From Hippopus hippopus (Eukaryota; Mollusca; Bivalvia; Cardiida; Cardiidae), in the NCBI GenBank assembly GCA_946811185.2, contig OX328101.1, positions 22,986,122-23,050,121 on the forward strand: a stretch of 64,000 nt of DNA. Reading direction: 5' to 3'. The notes beneath the pieces are model-generated. The model searched no databases. It had not been told where the DNA came from and saw nothing but the letters and a program-made list of their open reading frames with translations. The position numbers and the translations under genes are program-made. Position 1 is the first letter of the stretch. Each line of letters begins with the position of its first letter. Of the stretch, positions 34,301 through 49,300 are shown one piece after another.

Positions 34301-37300
34301 AACTTTCATAACTACTGGACAGAAAATGTGGCCTATAGAGCATACACAGGCTTTTTCTAAGATCTGACCTAATGACATAGTTTTTGACCCGACATGACCG
34401 ATTTTCGAAGTCATCTGAGATGTCATCAAGACAAACAATCTGACCAAGTTTCATGTGTTTTGGACTGATATGTGGCCTCTAGAGTATGCACAAGGTTTTT
34501 CTAAGATTTGACCAAGTGACATAGTTTTAGACCAAACATGAACGATTTTTGAACTCTTCCGAGATATCATCAAGTCAAACATTCTGACCAGCTTTCAAGA
34601 AATTTGGACTGAAAATGTGACCTCTAGAGCGTACACAAGGTTTTTCTAAGATTTGACCTAGTGACCTAGTTTTTTGTCCGACATGACCCATTTTCAAACT
34701 CGTACGAGATATCATCAAGACAAAAATTCTGACCATATTTCAAGAGTTTTGGACCAAAAATTTGGCCTCTAGAGTGTACACAAGGTTTTTCTAAGATATG
34801 ACATAGTGACCTACTTTTTCACTAGACATGACCCATTTTCAAACTGGTCTAAGATATCATCAAGACAAAAATTCTGACCAAATTTCAAGAGTATTGGACT
34901 GAAAATGTGGCCTCTAGAGAGTGCATAAGGTTTTCCTAAGATTTGACCTAGTGACCTAGTTTTCGGCCCAGCATGACCCATTTTCCAACTCTTCCGAGAC
35001 ACATCAAGACAAACATTCTGACTAAGTTTCATGAGAATCTGACTGAAAATGTCGCCTCTAGAGCGTACACGAAGTTTTTCTAAGATTTGACTTAGTGACC
35101 TAGTTTTTGACCCCACATGACCCATTTTCGATCTCGTCCGAGATATCATCAAGACAAACATTCTGATCAACTTTCAAGAGTTTTGGGCTGAAAATGTGGC
35201 CTCTAGAGCATACACAAGGCTTTTCTAAGATTTGACCTAGTGACCTAGTTTTTGACCCCACATGATCCATTCTCAAACTCATGCCAGACATTATCAAGAC
35301 AAACATTCTGACCAAGTTTCATGAGTATCTGACTGAAAATGTGGCCTCTAGAGCATACACAAGGTTTTTCTAAGATATGACCTAGTGACCTAGTTTTTGA
35401 CCCCACATGACCCATTTCCAGACTTGTCAAAGATATTATCAAGACAAACATTCTGACCAACTTTCAAGAGTTTTGGACTGAAAATGTGGCCTCTAGAGCA
35501 TACACAAGGTTTTCTAAGATTTGCCCTAGTGACCCAGTTTTTGACCCAACATAACCCATTTTCGAAGTCGTCCGAGATATCATCAAGACAAACGTTCTGA
35601 CCAAGTTTCATTAGTATCTGACTAAAAATGTGGCCTATAGAGCGTACAAAAGGTTTTTCTAAGATTTGACCTAGTGACCTAGTTTTTTGTCCGACATGAC
35701 CCATTTTCAAACTCGTACGAGATATCATCAAGACAAAAATTCTGACCATATTTCAAGAGTTTTGGACCAAAAATTTGGCCTCTAGAGCGTACACAAGGTT
35801 TTTCTAAGATTTGACCTGGTGACCTAGTTTTTGACCCGACGTGACCCATTTTCAAACTGGTCTAAGATATCATCAAGACAAAAATTCTGACCAAGTTTCA
35901 TGAGTATCTGACTGAAAATGTGGCCTCTAGAGCGTACAAAAGGAAAAAGTGGACGACACACAACGCGCGACGGACGCCGGACACAGCACGATCACAAAAG
36001 CTCACCATGAGCAATTTGTGCTCAGGGAGCTAAAAATGCTGATAAGCAGCATTTTCTCCTTTTACCACTATGTTTTCTACACTATACAAGACAGAAATAA
36101 TCATTTGAGCTTCATTCAAATTGTCCTCTGAAGATGCTTTCAATTTGAACTACTCGAGAATTTTGTCCTTTGGTAAAGAGTAAATCCTGGAGAAAGAATG
36201 AGTTCTTACTATGTAGCTCTCTACTGTATGACTGTGCAAAACATCAATAACAATATAGATAATCAACATGGGGTAAGGCTAATGTAGAGATGTGCAAACA
36301 TTACCATATTTTCCGGACAATAAGCCGCTGCACTGTATAGGCTGCACCCTTTCATTTCAACCAAATTAGAAATAAAAAATATCGTATAGGCCACACCGGC
36401 ACACAGGCTGCAGCCTATAAGCTTGGTTAATGTACAATGTCATCCATTGTATATTATATTTCTAAATTCTTTTTATTATATTATTTTGTAGATTGCCCTA
36501 ATTGTATTTTTCAGAATATTTGAGTGAAAATAAAAGATGTGTTCTGTAATATGCACAGGTATATGTATTAAAATAAACACATGAAACACATTAATCTGTT
36601 CTTTTTGCTGTTTGTTTTTCACCCCATTTGAGTGATTTCCACTTCTGGAAATTAAATCACAGATGACTTGAGACCTTCATCATTCATTTATTCCTGCCGA
36701 ATGTTTAAAGGAATTTCGAACTGTCAAATTGTCGCTTCGATTGACGGTTCACACCAAACAACATTAATAGCACTTAACAACTTACTGGTACCAATCGACA
36801 TCATCAATCAACAGGTGTGAAAATCTACATTGGTCACAAATTTTAACACATTTTTAAGTTTGCAAGCGGATTAATCTATCTACCAATCAAATATTAGAAC
36901 AAGTAACAAGTGTTTAAAAGTACTTTAGGGACATGAAGTAAATGGCACCTACATGGGGAATCGTACACTGGTTTTCATTTATTTATCATTTAAGCAGTAA
37001 GGCTAGTAAATACATAGACAAGTGAAAACATTAAAGGAAATTCACAACTTATTCTGCTTTGAACTCTTTACTAGACGACAATATTTCAGACTTCTCCAAA
37101 TAGAAAACATTGAGGGGAAAAAAGGAAAATCCTAGGTTGTCAGGATTTTCTCCTTTCCCCACAATGTTTTCAATTTTTTTTTTCTGAGAGTTGTTTTAAA
37201 GAGAATTATTTGATAAAGGCTAAAGGCAAAAATAAATTTCTTCAAGGTAGATAACTCAAACTTTTAGAACTTATGTGATGTGTTTTTATTTTTCTCCAAT

Positions 37301-40300
37301 GATTCTAAATTCAACTCTAGCTTTATTTTTCAAGGCTGTCTGTCTCAGCCAATGAGTTGGCTAGTCTTGAAACTTAGAATAAGAATAATATTCAAAATTG
37401 TTGATGAATATGTTGATGAATATGAATATGATCCAAGATGTTTATCATTGCAATATGTATGACACGAGAAATAAAATCATGTTAGGCACTGAAAAGAGGA
37501 TAGGGAAAATTCATAGTTTCCTAACAAACCTAGGTATCATACAATCTTGCAAGAGCAGATGTGAAGCTTACCTTCAGGGCAGTTATGAAAAGGTAATTAA
37601 GGAAGGAAGAATGCCAGAATTAGGCATACCTATAAAATTAGAATAAATTATAATGTAACAAAAGTAGACATTAATCTAAGTCTTACACCAAGGAAAGGTA
37701 TAAGACAGTAAGTTATCTGTGAAAGAAGTCTGTGAGAGAAGGGGGCAAAGAATTGATCAAGAATATACATGTAGTACCTTTAACTTAAAGAGTTCCATAA
37801 ATAATGCTTGATAACAAAAAGGAAAAGAATTATTTCATTAACAAGCAAAGTTCACGAAGCTAGCAGGAGAATGGGTAACAGGTGTTAAAGGTCAGAAAAC
37901 AATTTCATTCACATACCCATCTGCGAGTCGATTGCTTGAAAACAATATAATCATTATCAGTTATTCCTTTATTGGATGACAAAATTCTAGACTTGTCCAA
38001 TTTAAAAACAGTTGCAGACAACAAATTTAATGTGGCTCAAATGTTGAGATTTATCTTTGAAAGGTCAGAAAACATTGTGGGAAAAGGAGAAAATGCTGGT
38101 TACCAGCATTTTCTCCTTTTCCGAAAATTTTTTCGAAGGGTTTCTTCTCCAAAATTTGGGATTGTGTGGTAAAGGGTTAAATGATGCATAGTCGGCATCA
38201 TATTGCAAATTTAGTACAGCTTGTATCAAAAATGTAATGACAACTTTTCACTGAAAAGTGCCAAGATGAAACATAATCATGCCCAATACAAAAAAGTGGA
38301 GCAAAACCTAACTGAGTCAATCTGATTGGCTGCTGCTACTGGGCCAATACTAGAATCTTCACTGGTGACATTTTTTAGCTGCCATCTTGGAAGCTTTATT
38401 GAAATGCATGTGACCCATTTCGATTGATTTCAGGTTTTTATTGGAACTCTGTGACATTTTAAAATACCTCAATGAATTGTTGACTGCATCATTGATTTCC
38501 ATTGTGGTGTATACAGATATCAATCACCTAATATACAGCATCTCCTAGACTCTTTTTTCCCACAGCTTTTACATATATAACTCAAAATATTTTCTTTGGT
38601 GTTATAGATTATATATATATTAACAAACAACTATAAAAATTTTCTAAAATTCCTTTGACTCTTTACAACAAAACAATAACTGTGACTTGTTCAATATGAA
38701 AGCATTTGCAGATGACAAATCCAGCATGGCTCAAATATGGGATATGTCTTTGAAACGGTAGACTTTAATGTGTAAATTATTTTTTCAAATTGTTTTTAAA
38801 ATCCTGTTTCCTCTTATTCTTAACTAACAACACCCCCCCTTCCCCCCCAGCCAACCGAAGTTTCCGACCTTTTGCATTCTTTATAGATCTTTTTTAAAGG
38901 TGTTTACTATCACTTTTCAAAAGTATTTTATTATGTACTAAAAGCACCTACCATATATGCTTGAGAATGGAAGCAAATGGTGTAACTCCGATTCCTGCAG
39001 CAACAAAGATATCCACCTCATAGCTAAAAATGTCCTCTGTGGCAGTACCAAATGGCCCATCAACTGCTACCCTGTGTTTTACAGAAACAAAATGTATACA
39101 GCTGTTCAACTATATACCAGGGCCCGGATTCACAAAAAACTGTCAGTTTCTTATTTTACTCAAATCTGCAAACAGAGTTATATTCCAAATTAAGTTGAGT
39201 TTGTTATTCGAAATGCTTTCACTAGAATTAACAGACTTGTGTAAGATTCTCAAATCCAAAGTTGACACGTTTCAGACTCAACTCAGCAAAGTAATGGACT
39301 TAAGTCTTTTGATTAAATTAAGTCCATTTATTTTGCTTAGTTGAGTCTGAAACATAGTGTCAACTCAGGATTTGAGAATGTTACTACAGTCTATTAATGT
39401 TACTGAAATATATCTCAAACAAGCAATTTCGTTTAGATGATATCCCCCGCCGAAAAATTTACTTGACCACGTAACTTAAAATCAATCCCAGTCGGCCATT
39501 TTTCATCAAATCAAAAAAAAAATTAAAAGTGTCTCGGCAGAATGAGTTATTGTACACATGTATAAAGTTTCACGAAATGCCGTCCAATGGTATTGGAGAC
39601 ATTCTCCCTGACAGACGGAAGGACGGGCGGATGGACGGACAATGCTAAAACTGTATCCCTCCGCCTTTGACAGGGGATAATAATAAACTCAACTTAAGTC
39701 TGGACCTTGGACCATAAGTAGATTTGAGTAAAATAAGAGACTTAAGTTTTTTCGTGAAACTTGGCCCAGATACTTAAATAAATAAAAGCTTTTGCTGACA
39801 AATAAACTGCAAATCAAAAGACAGGTTATGTCCCTGACCTGGTGCAAAACAATGTTGGAAAAGAAAAAAATGCTGGTTACCTCAATTTTTTTCAAAACCT
39901 TCCTCCCCAGTATTGCAAATGACACTGGATTATCCAGAAAATGTTTAAGACATTAAGAAAATACACCGTTAGTGAAATCAGTTTTTATTGTATACTGATT
40001 GTAAAACAAGCTCTAACAGCTGATATGTATCACTTTCAATAAGTAAGTGAAATACTCCCACTTAGCAACCAAAGGCATCAACTAAGTCCATTCCCTTTTG
40101 TATGCATTATACCATGCAAGCCATCACGTAACAGTGGATCCATAAAATGCATTTTGTCTAACAACCAACTAAATTATGAGGTAGAATGATCCTATCACAT
40201 ACAGAATAATAGCAAAAAGTACTAGCCCAGGTCAGACTAAGACAGTGGACAGGGCTTATTGCAGATGCATTAAAACCCCTTTTCACTCAGCATGACTCAA

Positions 40301-43300
40301 AAGCACCTAATGAATTAATGAATAACATACTTGGGAAGTTTCCAAGACTCTTTGAATTCTATTTCATCTACATGGCATGCTTTTGCTAGGTCATTGGTCC
40401 AATTTCCAACTCGTCTAATGTGAACTGAGAAATAATCATCTTCTGGGGCCTAAAAATAACAGTTTAACCCTTTAGTGCTTTAAAAAATATTGAGAGAAAA
40501 GTGCTTTCAAAGACATTGAGAGAAAAAGAGATACCGTACGGTAATTCCAGTAATCAGCTGTTCTCCTTTTTCCTCAATGTTTTCTACGTTTCAAAAGACA
40601 AACACCACTATCCAAACCAAAACAAATTTATCGGCTGCAGATATTTTCAATTTGGACAAGTCTATGTAACTGAGTTCAGTTAATAATCTTCAGAAACAGG
40701 ACATCTGACTTTCACAATACACAGAGGATATTTGTTTTTTTGGGTGAAAGATTGTAATTTATTTCATCGAGTGAACATCATTGGTAATATTTTCATGAGT
40801 GGCTAAGCCATGAGTGAAAATATTACCCATGATGTTCACTCAACGAAATAAATTTCACCGAAAAAAAAAACCAAATATTATATTTATTTCATGCTTTTAA
40901 CCCTTTTTAGGGGGAATTTACATCAAAATCCAGTACAGTTCTTTTTGGTTATTCCCCGTGGCATTCCCCTTCCGCATAGGAACACATTACGATATTACGT
41001 AAAGTGTGAGAAACGTAGGTTAAATTACGTCATATTTCCATCTGGTTGAGAGGCACATGCATTTTACCTAGGTAACTTGTGCGTGGGAACTACTGTTTCC
41101 ACCTTCAATTGAAAAGTAAGAATATAAAAATTGGTATTTTTCACTGGTCATAACCATGAAATATCGAAAAATATTTCACAGTTATTTCTCGATAAACTAA
41201 CGGAAAGCATGAAATAAACACTGAATCTCTCTTGACTGTGGGTCTTGCTTGATGTTCTCGCGCTGCTCATGGTAAATACAAGCACCAGGAAAAGTTTGAA
41301 AACAGGACTTTGTGTAGGCAGGGATTTTTTTCCATTGTATCTAATTTTCTCTGGGTATGATGTATGTATTTGGGCTGGAAAATTTACACGTAGATAGCAA
41401 ATCTTCATAACCTCAAAGTTTTGTTCATTTGGAATTAAGCATCATTTAAACATTTTTGCAGTCATACCATGCCAACTACAGCACCTACTGGTGCTTTCCT
41501 AGAGTTTCTTCTTCAGTACTCTTTTACAACAAGATTTACAAGCCACTAGCTGCTAACCCACACTGACCAAGTCCAAACAGTGTTTAACTCTTTACCAAAC
41601 AATGAGGTTTAGACTTCTCAAACCTGAAAACATTTGCAGACAACATATTTAATCTGGCTGAGATGATAGGATTGGTCCTAGATAAAGTAGAATACAATGA
41701 GGAAAAAAGAGAAAATGCTGGATACCAGCATTTTCTTCTTTTCTCACAACGGTTTCAAAGGTTTTCTTCTTCAGGGTCATTAAAACTTGGATATGTGGGG
41801 CAAAGGGTTAAAGACCACAGAGGAATCAATCTTGTAAAGATGACTGTCATTATGATTTAGAAATCTTTTCAGCTAAGCTGGGTTTCAAACTTGCAAGCCT
41901 TAGATTACTCACCAGCTGGCAATCAATATCATCTAGCTGTCCAGGCACGGAGCTTTGCAAAAATTGAAAATTTTAAGATATGACCACTGACAGAAAAACC
42001 TTCTGTAAGTTTACTCAGGCTACTGATGCCAAATCAACAGTACCTTTTCACTATTTAAATGAAAACGTTCACAAATTGGTTTCCTTCGACTGAACAATGA
42101 TAAATGCATAACCCTTTACCAAACATTCCAGTGTTTCTTCCAACAACTCTTAAAAAAGAGGCTTTTGTAAAAATCATGGCAAGATACTGGTAACTAGGAC
42201 TTCCTCCTTTTCCAACAGTGTTTTTTTACCCATTCAAAAGACAAATCTAATCATTTGCATCACTTCTTTTATTTGGTTGTCTGCAAATGCCTTCATTTTG
42301 TAAAAGTCTAACATTTTCTCATCAGGAAAAAGAATTAAACATATGTACAAGAGATTCATTACCGAGGTCAAAGTAAATGGATGCCACTCTAACTTTGAAA
42401 TAGATGGACAGTGTAAAAATATATATTGGCCTGGTCCCATAGAAAACCCTCTCTTCTTCATTTGAAGCTCAAACACATTTGATGGATGTTTTATCACCTG
42501 TAAATACAAAAAAGAAGATAAAATCATTTTATGGATCATTTATCTTGTTCTTGTCAACTAATTCAGGAACGGAAAAATAAGCATTAACCCTTTACCACAC
42601 GATACCGAGTTCTTATGACCTTGAGGAAGAAGGCTTTTGAAAACATTTATAGAAAATGAGAACATGCGGGTAATCAGATGTTTTCTATCCCTTCAAAGAC
42701 AATTTTCACCATTTGTGACATATTCACTTTAGATTTGGACAAGTCCAAAAATTTATCATTTGGGAAAGAGTAAAATTATCAAAATCAGTCTTGATTCTGA
42801 AGGCGAAATTTTTCCAAAACCTTGGTAATCGCCTGATACTTATTTTATTCTGAAATGAATTTGCAGGGTAATATTATGAAAATACATTTGAAAAATATAG
42901 AAATCAAGATAAACTACAACTTTCACAAGCCAACCAAAAACTTTTACTGCCTACTAATTGCTTTTATCACAAGATGAGGGAAAAAAATCAAAAGACACCT
43001 AACCCCTGTAATAGCAAACCAATCATGATGAAAACAAAAGTATAAGTTCGCTGTGAAAGTGCCAGAGATCCAATCAGAGACAAATAAACAAAATAGTAAA
43101 ATAGAACAGAATTCACTACCTTTGTTATGACTACACCTTGTAAAGACCTTATAAACCTGATCAACCTCTCTATTAAGTACAGGGCCATTGGAACAACCAC
43201 CCACTGCCACGTCTGAAATATACAAGTCAACTTGTTACATTCAGCTGATAACTTAATTTCTCTTGTTGCAGATCATTTATCAAAACTTTGCAGATAATGG

Positions 43301-46300
43301 ATTAATTACTGGTAACTAGAATTTTCTCCTTTATCCACAAGTTCATTTTATTAATAATCAAATGTTTGTTTTTAAGTGATTTGTTACAGTTTTTGGTAGA
43401 AATAAAAATAATGTGTTTAGTGCAGACTATTTCTTTGCTGATCATCATGTCTTTCATGAAACAAGAGTACAGCAAGCAGGTGCCAAAGCTCGGCTGCAAG
43501 TGCTTGGTTTTCAATAAAAATTATATTCTGAGTCGTAAAACAGGCATAATTGTGTCAAATATATTTTGATGGTTACCTGCCCCTGTTGTATGAGTTTCCC
43601 TGTTGATAGTTAACAACTTGTCCATAATTGAAGTAAATATCTTCAGTTCTAACAGAGTTATTACAAAATGTCAAAATTTTTGCACAACGCCATTGACGAT
43701 GACAAGAACTCAGACAATGATGCAGATGACGATGCCAGGGCTAGGAAAATATTTCAGCGTTTTCCTTGAAAACAGCTGAGCTAAAAATGTAATGTATTTA
43801 CCTCTTTATTAAACAACTGTGAGGAATGGATCTCGGACTTTTAAAAACACTCTTAATTCATTCCTTACTGTAAATTCCAAGACAGGCCAACTGATTAGCT
43901 GAGACAGAATGTTAACCCTTTACAAGCATTTTCTCCTTTTCCAACAATGTTTTCTAACCTTTCAAAAACAAATTTCATCATTTCGCTTTCTCTTAATAAT
44001 TTTTCGTCTGTAAATGTTTTGTAATTTGGCCAAGTCTAAGATTTTGTTATTTGGTAAAGAGTTAACTACTCAGATGGTTAACCTTGGAAATCTATAATCA
44101 GAACATCATTTAGAGTTGTTGGTGAACACAATCCCTGAAGTTAACCCTTTACCACACGGCAAAATTTTAACCCTTATCCTTCTGAATAACCAAAATGAAG
44201 TTTTCAGTTGGTTAGTAAAAACTCAAATACTGCTATTTCAAAATCATGTTTTGGGAAATGATAATTCCTTATCAGACAGTGTTGATTAAAGATCAGACTG
44301 CACGTTCTGTGCAGTATGATCTTGATCTACACTGTCCGCAAAAGGTCAGTGAGTTGCGCTTAGCAGCCTAAGGGTTAAGACTTGTGAAAGAATTAAAGCG
44401 GATGATTCAAATGCTTTTCAAATGACAGTATTTATTCTTGAGTAGGTACAAACATTATACGAATAGGGGACAACGCTGGTTTCCAGCATTTTCTCATATT
44501 TCTACAATGATTTCAAAAGCCTTTTTTCCTCTTTTTGTTAAAACTCAGAGTTGTATAGTAAAGGGCTAGAATGCATGATCTGCAAGCAATGACTTACCGC
44601 TGGGCTGGAACCAGCAAACTGTGGTATAGGACACTCAGGTATTTTACCCCACTCTGTATAGTGGTCCTTACAATACTTAGGGTCATGGACATCTGTATTT
44701 GTTTGACCTCTAACGATACCTCTGTAAAAAATAGTCAAGGGCTGGTATTTATACATACAGACACAAATCAAATCATCTGGGTAAATCATCCTGTGACAAA
44801 CACTGAAACAAAAGATTAGCCACCAGCTCAGCACTCAAAAGCCCTTGGCTGAATACCTCATTGAAACAAATATTTGCAACAGGCAACTTAACTCTTTACC
44901 AAATGACAAAATTTTAGACTTTTCCAAATTGAAAGCATTTAAAGACGACAAAATAAACATGACTCAAAAATTGAAACTTGACTTTGGAAGAGTAGAAAAC
45001 ATTATGGGAAAAGGAGAAAATGCTGGTTACCAGCATTTTCTCCTTTTCCCACAATGTTTTCAGAAGGTTTCTTCCTCAGGGTCATTAAAACCAGGGATTG
45101 TTTGGTAAAGGGTTAAAAAAGCAGGCAGATATAACAGAGGCAACATACATGAATTCAGATTAATCTCTTCAACAAATGCTGCTTTTACGCATTTTCTTCA
45201 ATACTCACACTTCCTACCCTCACAGAGACAAATGAAATAATCTGAAGCACATTTTTTTGTCCTTTTCAAATGATTTCAATGTGGAAATGCCTCAAACTGT
45301 GTTTAATACCTTGTTAACTACTATTTTTGACAATTTTGATTGTGAGATCAGACAGTAAAGAGTATGGAGTATAACAATGTCCAGTACTTTACATAATATT
45401 CTTGTCAAAATTCAGCCATTTAACTCTTTACCAAACGATAAAAGTTCAGACATGTCCAAATTGAAAGCATTTGCAGATGACAAGTTAAGTTTGACTTAAA
45501 AATTGAAATTTGCTGTTGGCAGAGAAGAAAACATTGTGGGAAAAGAAGAAAATGCTGGTTACCAGCATTTTCTTCTTTTCCCACATTGTTTTCAAAAGGC
45601 CTTCTTCCTCAGGGTCGTTAAATCTCGGGATTGTGTGGTAAAGGGTTAACAAAGGCCCATGCCCATCTTCATTTTTTTCCATTTATTTTTTCATTTTCTT
45701 AAAGTTGATAAAACATCATCAAGAATTAGTGAAAAAAATTTTAAAAAATGTTGATAGTAAACTAATAAGGGACATTATTGTTACCAGAGATTCTGTAATT
45801 AAATAGCCAATGCCAAAAAATAGAAAAGGACCGTATTACAGAGACAAAAGGCAGAGAGCTATGTGTGCATAGTAGGAAGTTCACAAAGTCCAATATATGA
45901 AATATGGTGTTAACAAACAGCATCAAAAGGAGCCATGAAAGTATTTCTGGGTTAATATATGTTCAGCATGCATTACTTTTTTATCCTACAGAATCTTTGC
46001 AGTGCGCAAATATTCTCACACCTATTACCATTTTTCAGATCTTGCCTCAAAAATGCATAAATGGGGCTTTCTGTAATTGTCCTATCAATTAAAGCTTTAG
46101 TAAATTAAACAGGGTTGTGGTATCTTTTCTCAAACAATCGACTACCTATTGAATGGCTCACTTTCATTTCATTGCCAACTCAAAGAGAGCATGGCGCATA
46201 TCTGTGTAGCTCTCCGAGCTTAAAGCATTTACAAAACTACCCCTTGTTTAATCCTTTACTACATAATCACGACTTTTAAAAACCCAGGAGAAGGGCTTTT

Positions 46301-49300
46301 GAAAACATTGTGGAAAAAAAAGAGAAAATGATGTCAATCAGCATTTTCTACTTTTCCCACATTGTTTTCTCCCTGTCCCCCCAAAATTTCAATTTTTAAG
46401 GCACAATTAATTTGTTCTCTGCAGATGTTTTCAATTGTGAGTAGTCTAAAACTACCTGAGAAAAAAGGTTTACAGAGAAGCTAAGCAGCATTTTCTCTTT
46501 TCCAATAATGCTTTCAACCTTGAAAAGAAATCTCATCATTTGAGCCAAATCTAATTTATTTGCTGCAAATGCTTTTAGCATGAACAAGTGAAAAATTTTG
46601 GAGTCTTGTAAGAGAAGGCGCATCAAAAAACAAGTGATAAAATGATGTAAAATACTCACTGTATACCATGGATACAGATGCCAATGAAAAATATCACAAA
46701 CAGATGGTGTGTGAACCAAAATACTTCAAAATATGACCTCCTGCAAAATGTTAAAAAAGAATCTTTACTAAAACTCAGCTACTAATTCTAAACACCTTTT
46801 TTATAAGAAATACCACAAATAGCTTGTTCAGTTGGCTGTGACGTTTTGTTGCATGTAGCAGCCAATCAGAAACTCATTTGACGCTTTACAACACAACAAA
46901 ATTTAGGACTTGTCCAAATCGAAAGTATTTGCAGATGACAAAGTAAATGTGACTTAAAAACTGAAACTTGCTTTTTTAATGAAAGAAGGAAAGAAAACAC
47001 TGTCGGAAAAGGAGAAAATGCTGGCTACCAGTATTTTCTCCTTTTCTCACAATGTTTTCAAAAGCCTTCTGCCTGAAAAGATTGAAGGATTGTGTGGTAA
47101 AGGGTTGAGCTTTAATTCAATGTCACCTTCAGAATATGTCTGTGTCTAGCCTGGGTCTAAGCAACACTAATTTCTTCATTACTCTCTATCACGCCCTCCT
47201 AATCATTTGTAATGGATCTTTGGCAGCTATCTTATTACTGTCTTTTTTGACAAAATGTCCTCTAAAGGAAAAATGATCAGACTGGAAACCAGGCTAGTGT
47301 ATGTCTAGCAATAGAATACTTTCAAAAATAATGTGGTGATGGGAAAAATTGCTGTACATGTGCACTTACTCCTTCTGACATGTTTTCCTATCAAGGACAA
47401 ATTTCATCATTTTAGCTGACTTTAATTTGTGGTCCAGAAATGCTTTTAATGTGGACACATCTAAAACTTCTTTGTGTGGTAAAGTTTTACTTTGTGATTT
47501 GTAAATGGTTTCAATTGGACCAGTATAACATTTGGTTGTCTGGTAAAGAATTGTACCTCTGGAAGTATCACTACAATCTGAAGCTAGGTACAGGTACATG
47601 TGTAACAAAACCATTACCTGATAGTCTCTGTTGATGAACTGACCATCATAATAAGGCACAAAGTGACCACTATCCCTGAAACTCCAGCTATAGTCTTCAA
47701 TAAAAATAGCACTGGGTCCTGCATGGTAAAATGAGCTAGAAGTTTGATTTTGGCAAAAACAGACTGATGTCTTACCCCCTCTTCTGACCTTACAATCTCT
47801 GCTGTAACCTCAACCTTAGAGACTGCTGTGTGAAAACTTTGTGTGACGTATGGTTACATTATGGTGGATGCGTGTTACATACTTTTAAAATCAGAGGAGG
47901 AGTTCAGGAAATATTGGTCAGACATATAATAATGATGTTTAAACGATCCTGAAGAAGATGACTTTCAAAATCATCTTCACTTTCTACTTTCCCACCATGT
48001 TTTCTACCCTTTCCAAGCTACATCCAATCGACTGAGCCACAATTATTATCCACTAAATGCTCTCAATACAGGCAAGAGCAAAAAGTTCATTTCAATACAG
48101 AACAGTGTCTTACAGAAAAATATGTCTGTATTTTTAAAAGGGTGCCTTTGTTTGTACAAAATGATTTAATTCCTAGCCTGCTGAAACAAACAAATTTGTA
48201 AATAAGCTTGAAAATATTTATGTAAAATATAAATAATAAATATGAGCCGCGCTCTGTGAAAAGGGGGCTTAATGCATCTGCGAAAAGTTTCGACCCAGGT
48301 CAGCCTGCGCAGTCCGCGCAGGCTGACCTGGGCCGAAACTTTTCACTATTGGTCGATTTTCTGCATGTCAAAGGATCAGTCTACCTCATGATTGAGTCGG
48401 TTGTTAAAAAAAGTGGCTATTATGGATCCATAAGTATGTGATGGCTTTCTTGGTATGATGGATTACGGAGATGCATTAAGCCCCCTTTTGCAAGAGCATG
48501 GCTCATATGAAGGTTTATAGATAGCATGTGTATGAATACAAGAAAAAACAGTATAGACAAAGGAGAAATTGATCACTTCAAGAACAACATAAGCTGCTTT
48601 TAAGAATATTGCAGTTAGGATCACACAGCCATTAAGTGGGGTGCAATCTTGGATCAATATCATCGGTGTTTAGAGTCATACTCTGATGATATTCCTTTTA
48701 AAAGTGTTTTTTTTTTCAGTCTCATTAAACCTACATTACTGGGGTCTCTAACTGGGTTCACATAGGTCTGTGAAGCTATTGAATCATCTAGATTACTTAG
48801 CGTAGATAACAAATCCCGCATATTTTCATCATCGCTGTCATGGGCAACATACATTCTCTGCACATTGAAGACATGGGCACCTATATGAACAGCTGTAAGA
48901 GAAAACAAAAAACAAAATTATTTAACTCTATACTAAAGAAACCCATGTTTTAAGAACCCTGCTGAAGGTTTATGATCCATTGTTCAACAAGGAGAAAATG
49001 CTGACTGACTTCATCAACTAAGATACATTTGATTTGTCAAGTACTTTCAGTGAAGAAAAGTCTAAGATTGTGACTTCTGGTAAAGAATAAAACCCAAAAA
49101 ATTCTCCTTGTCTGTACCTGTGACCTTACATGCCAAAAGCCAAACAAAAGCCCCTCATACAGGCTATTTAAAAACAAAAGAATTTAATTGAAAAAAAAAA
49201 AAAAAGAACTTTTTGATATCTCCCTTCAATCTTATACCAAACATTTCTATTTTATAATGACCCTGAGGAAGAAGATCTTTAATAAGCTTGTGAAGGAAAA

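Larger units (their letters stand above)
33984..36183 (-). mobile_element. TM MITE split by E4 (intron 12)
   Basis: Left part 33984-34057 (CACTTTACCAAACAATC to GAGAAAAGGAGA); right part 36035-36183 (AATGCTGATAAGCAGCATTT to GGTAAAGAGTAA). Confidence 0.8.

Noticed and set aside
34157..35749. Series of minus-strand frames with similar peptides (MVRMFVL..., [10 protein letters not shown])
   Set aside because: They restart every 145 bp with the tandem unit, whose length is not a multiple of three; they are a by-product of the satellite.
34080..35945. CRISPR-like array
   Set aside because: Units are 145 bp, variable along their whole length, with no short repeat/spacer structure, in a eukaryotic intron.
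44571..44819. 82-codon plus-strand frame over exon 8
   Set aside because: Shadow of the minus-strand NOX exon.
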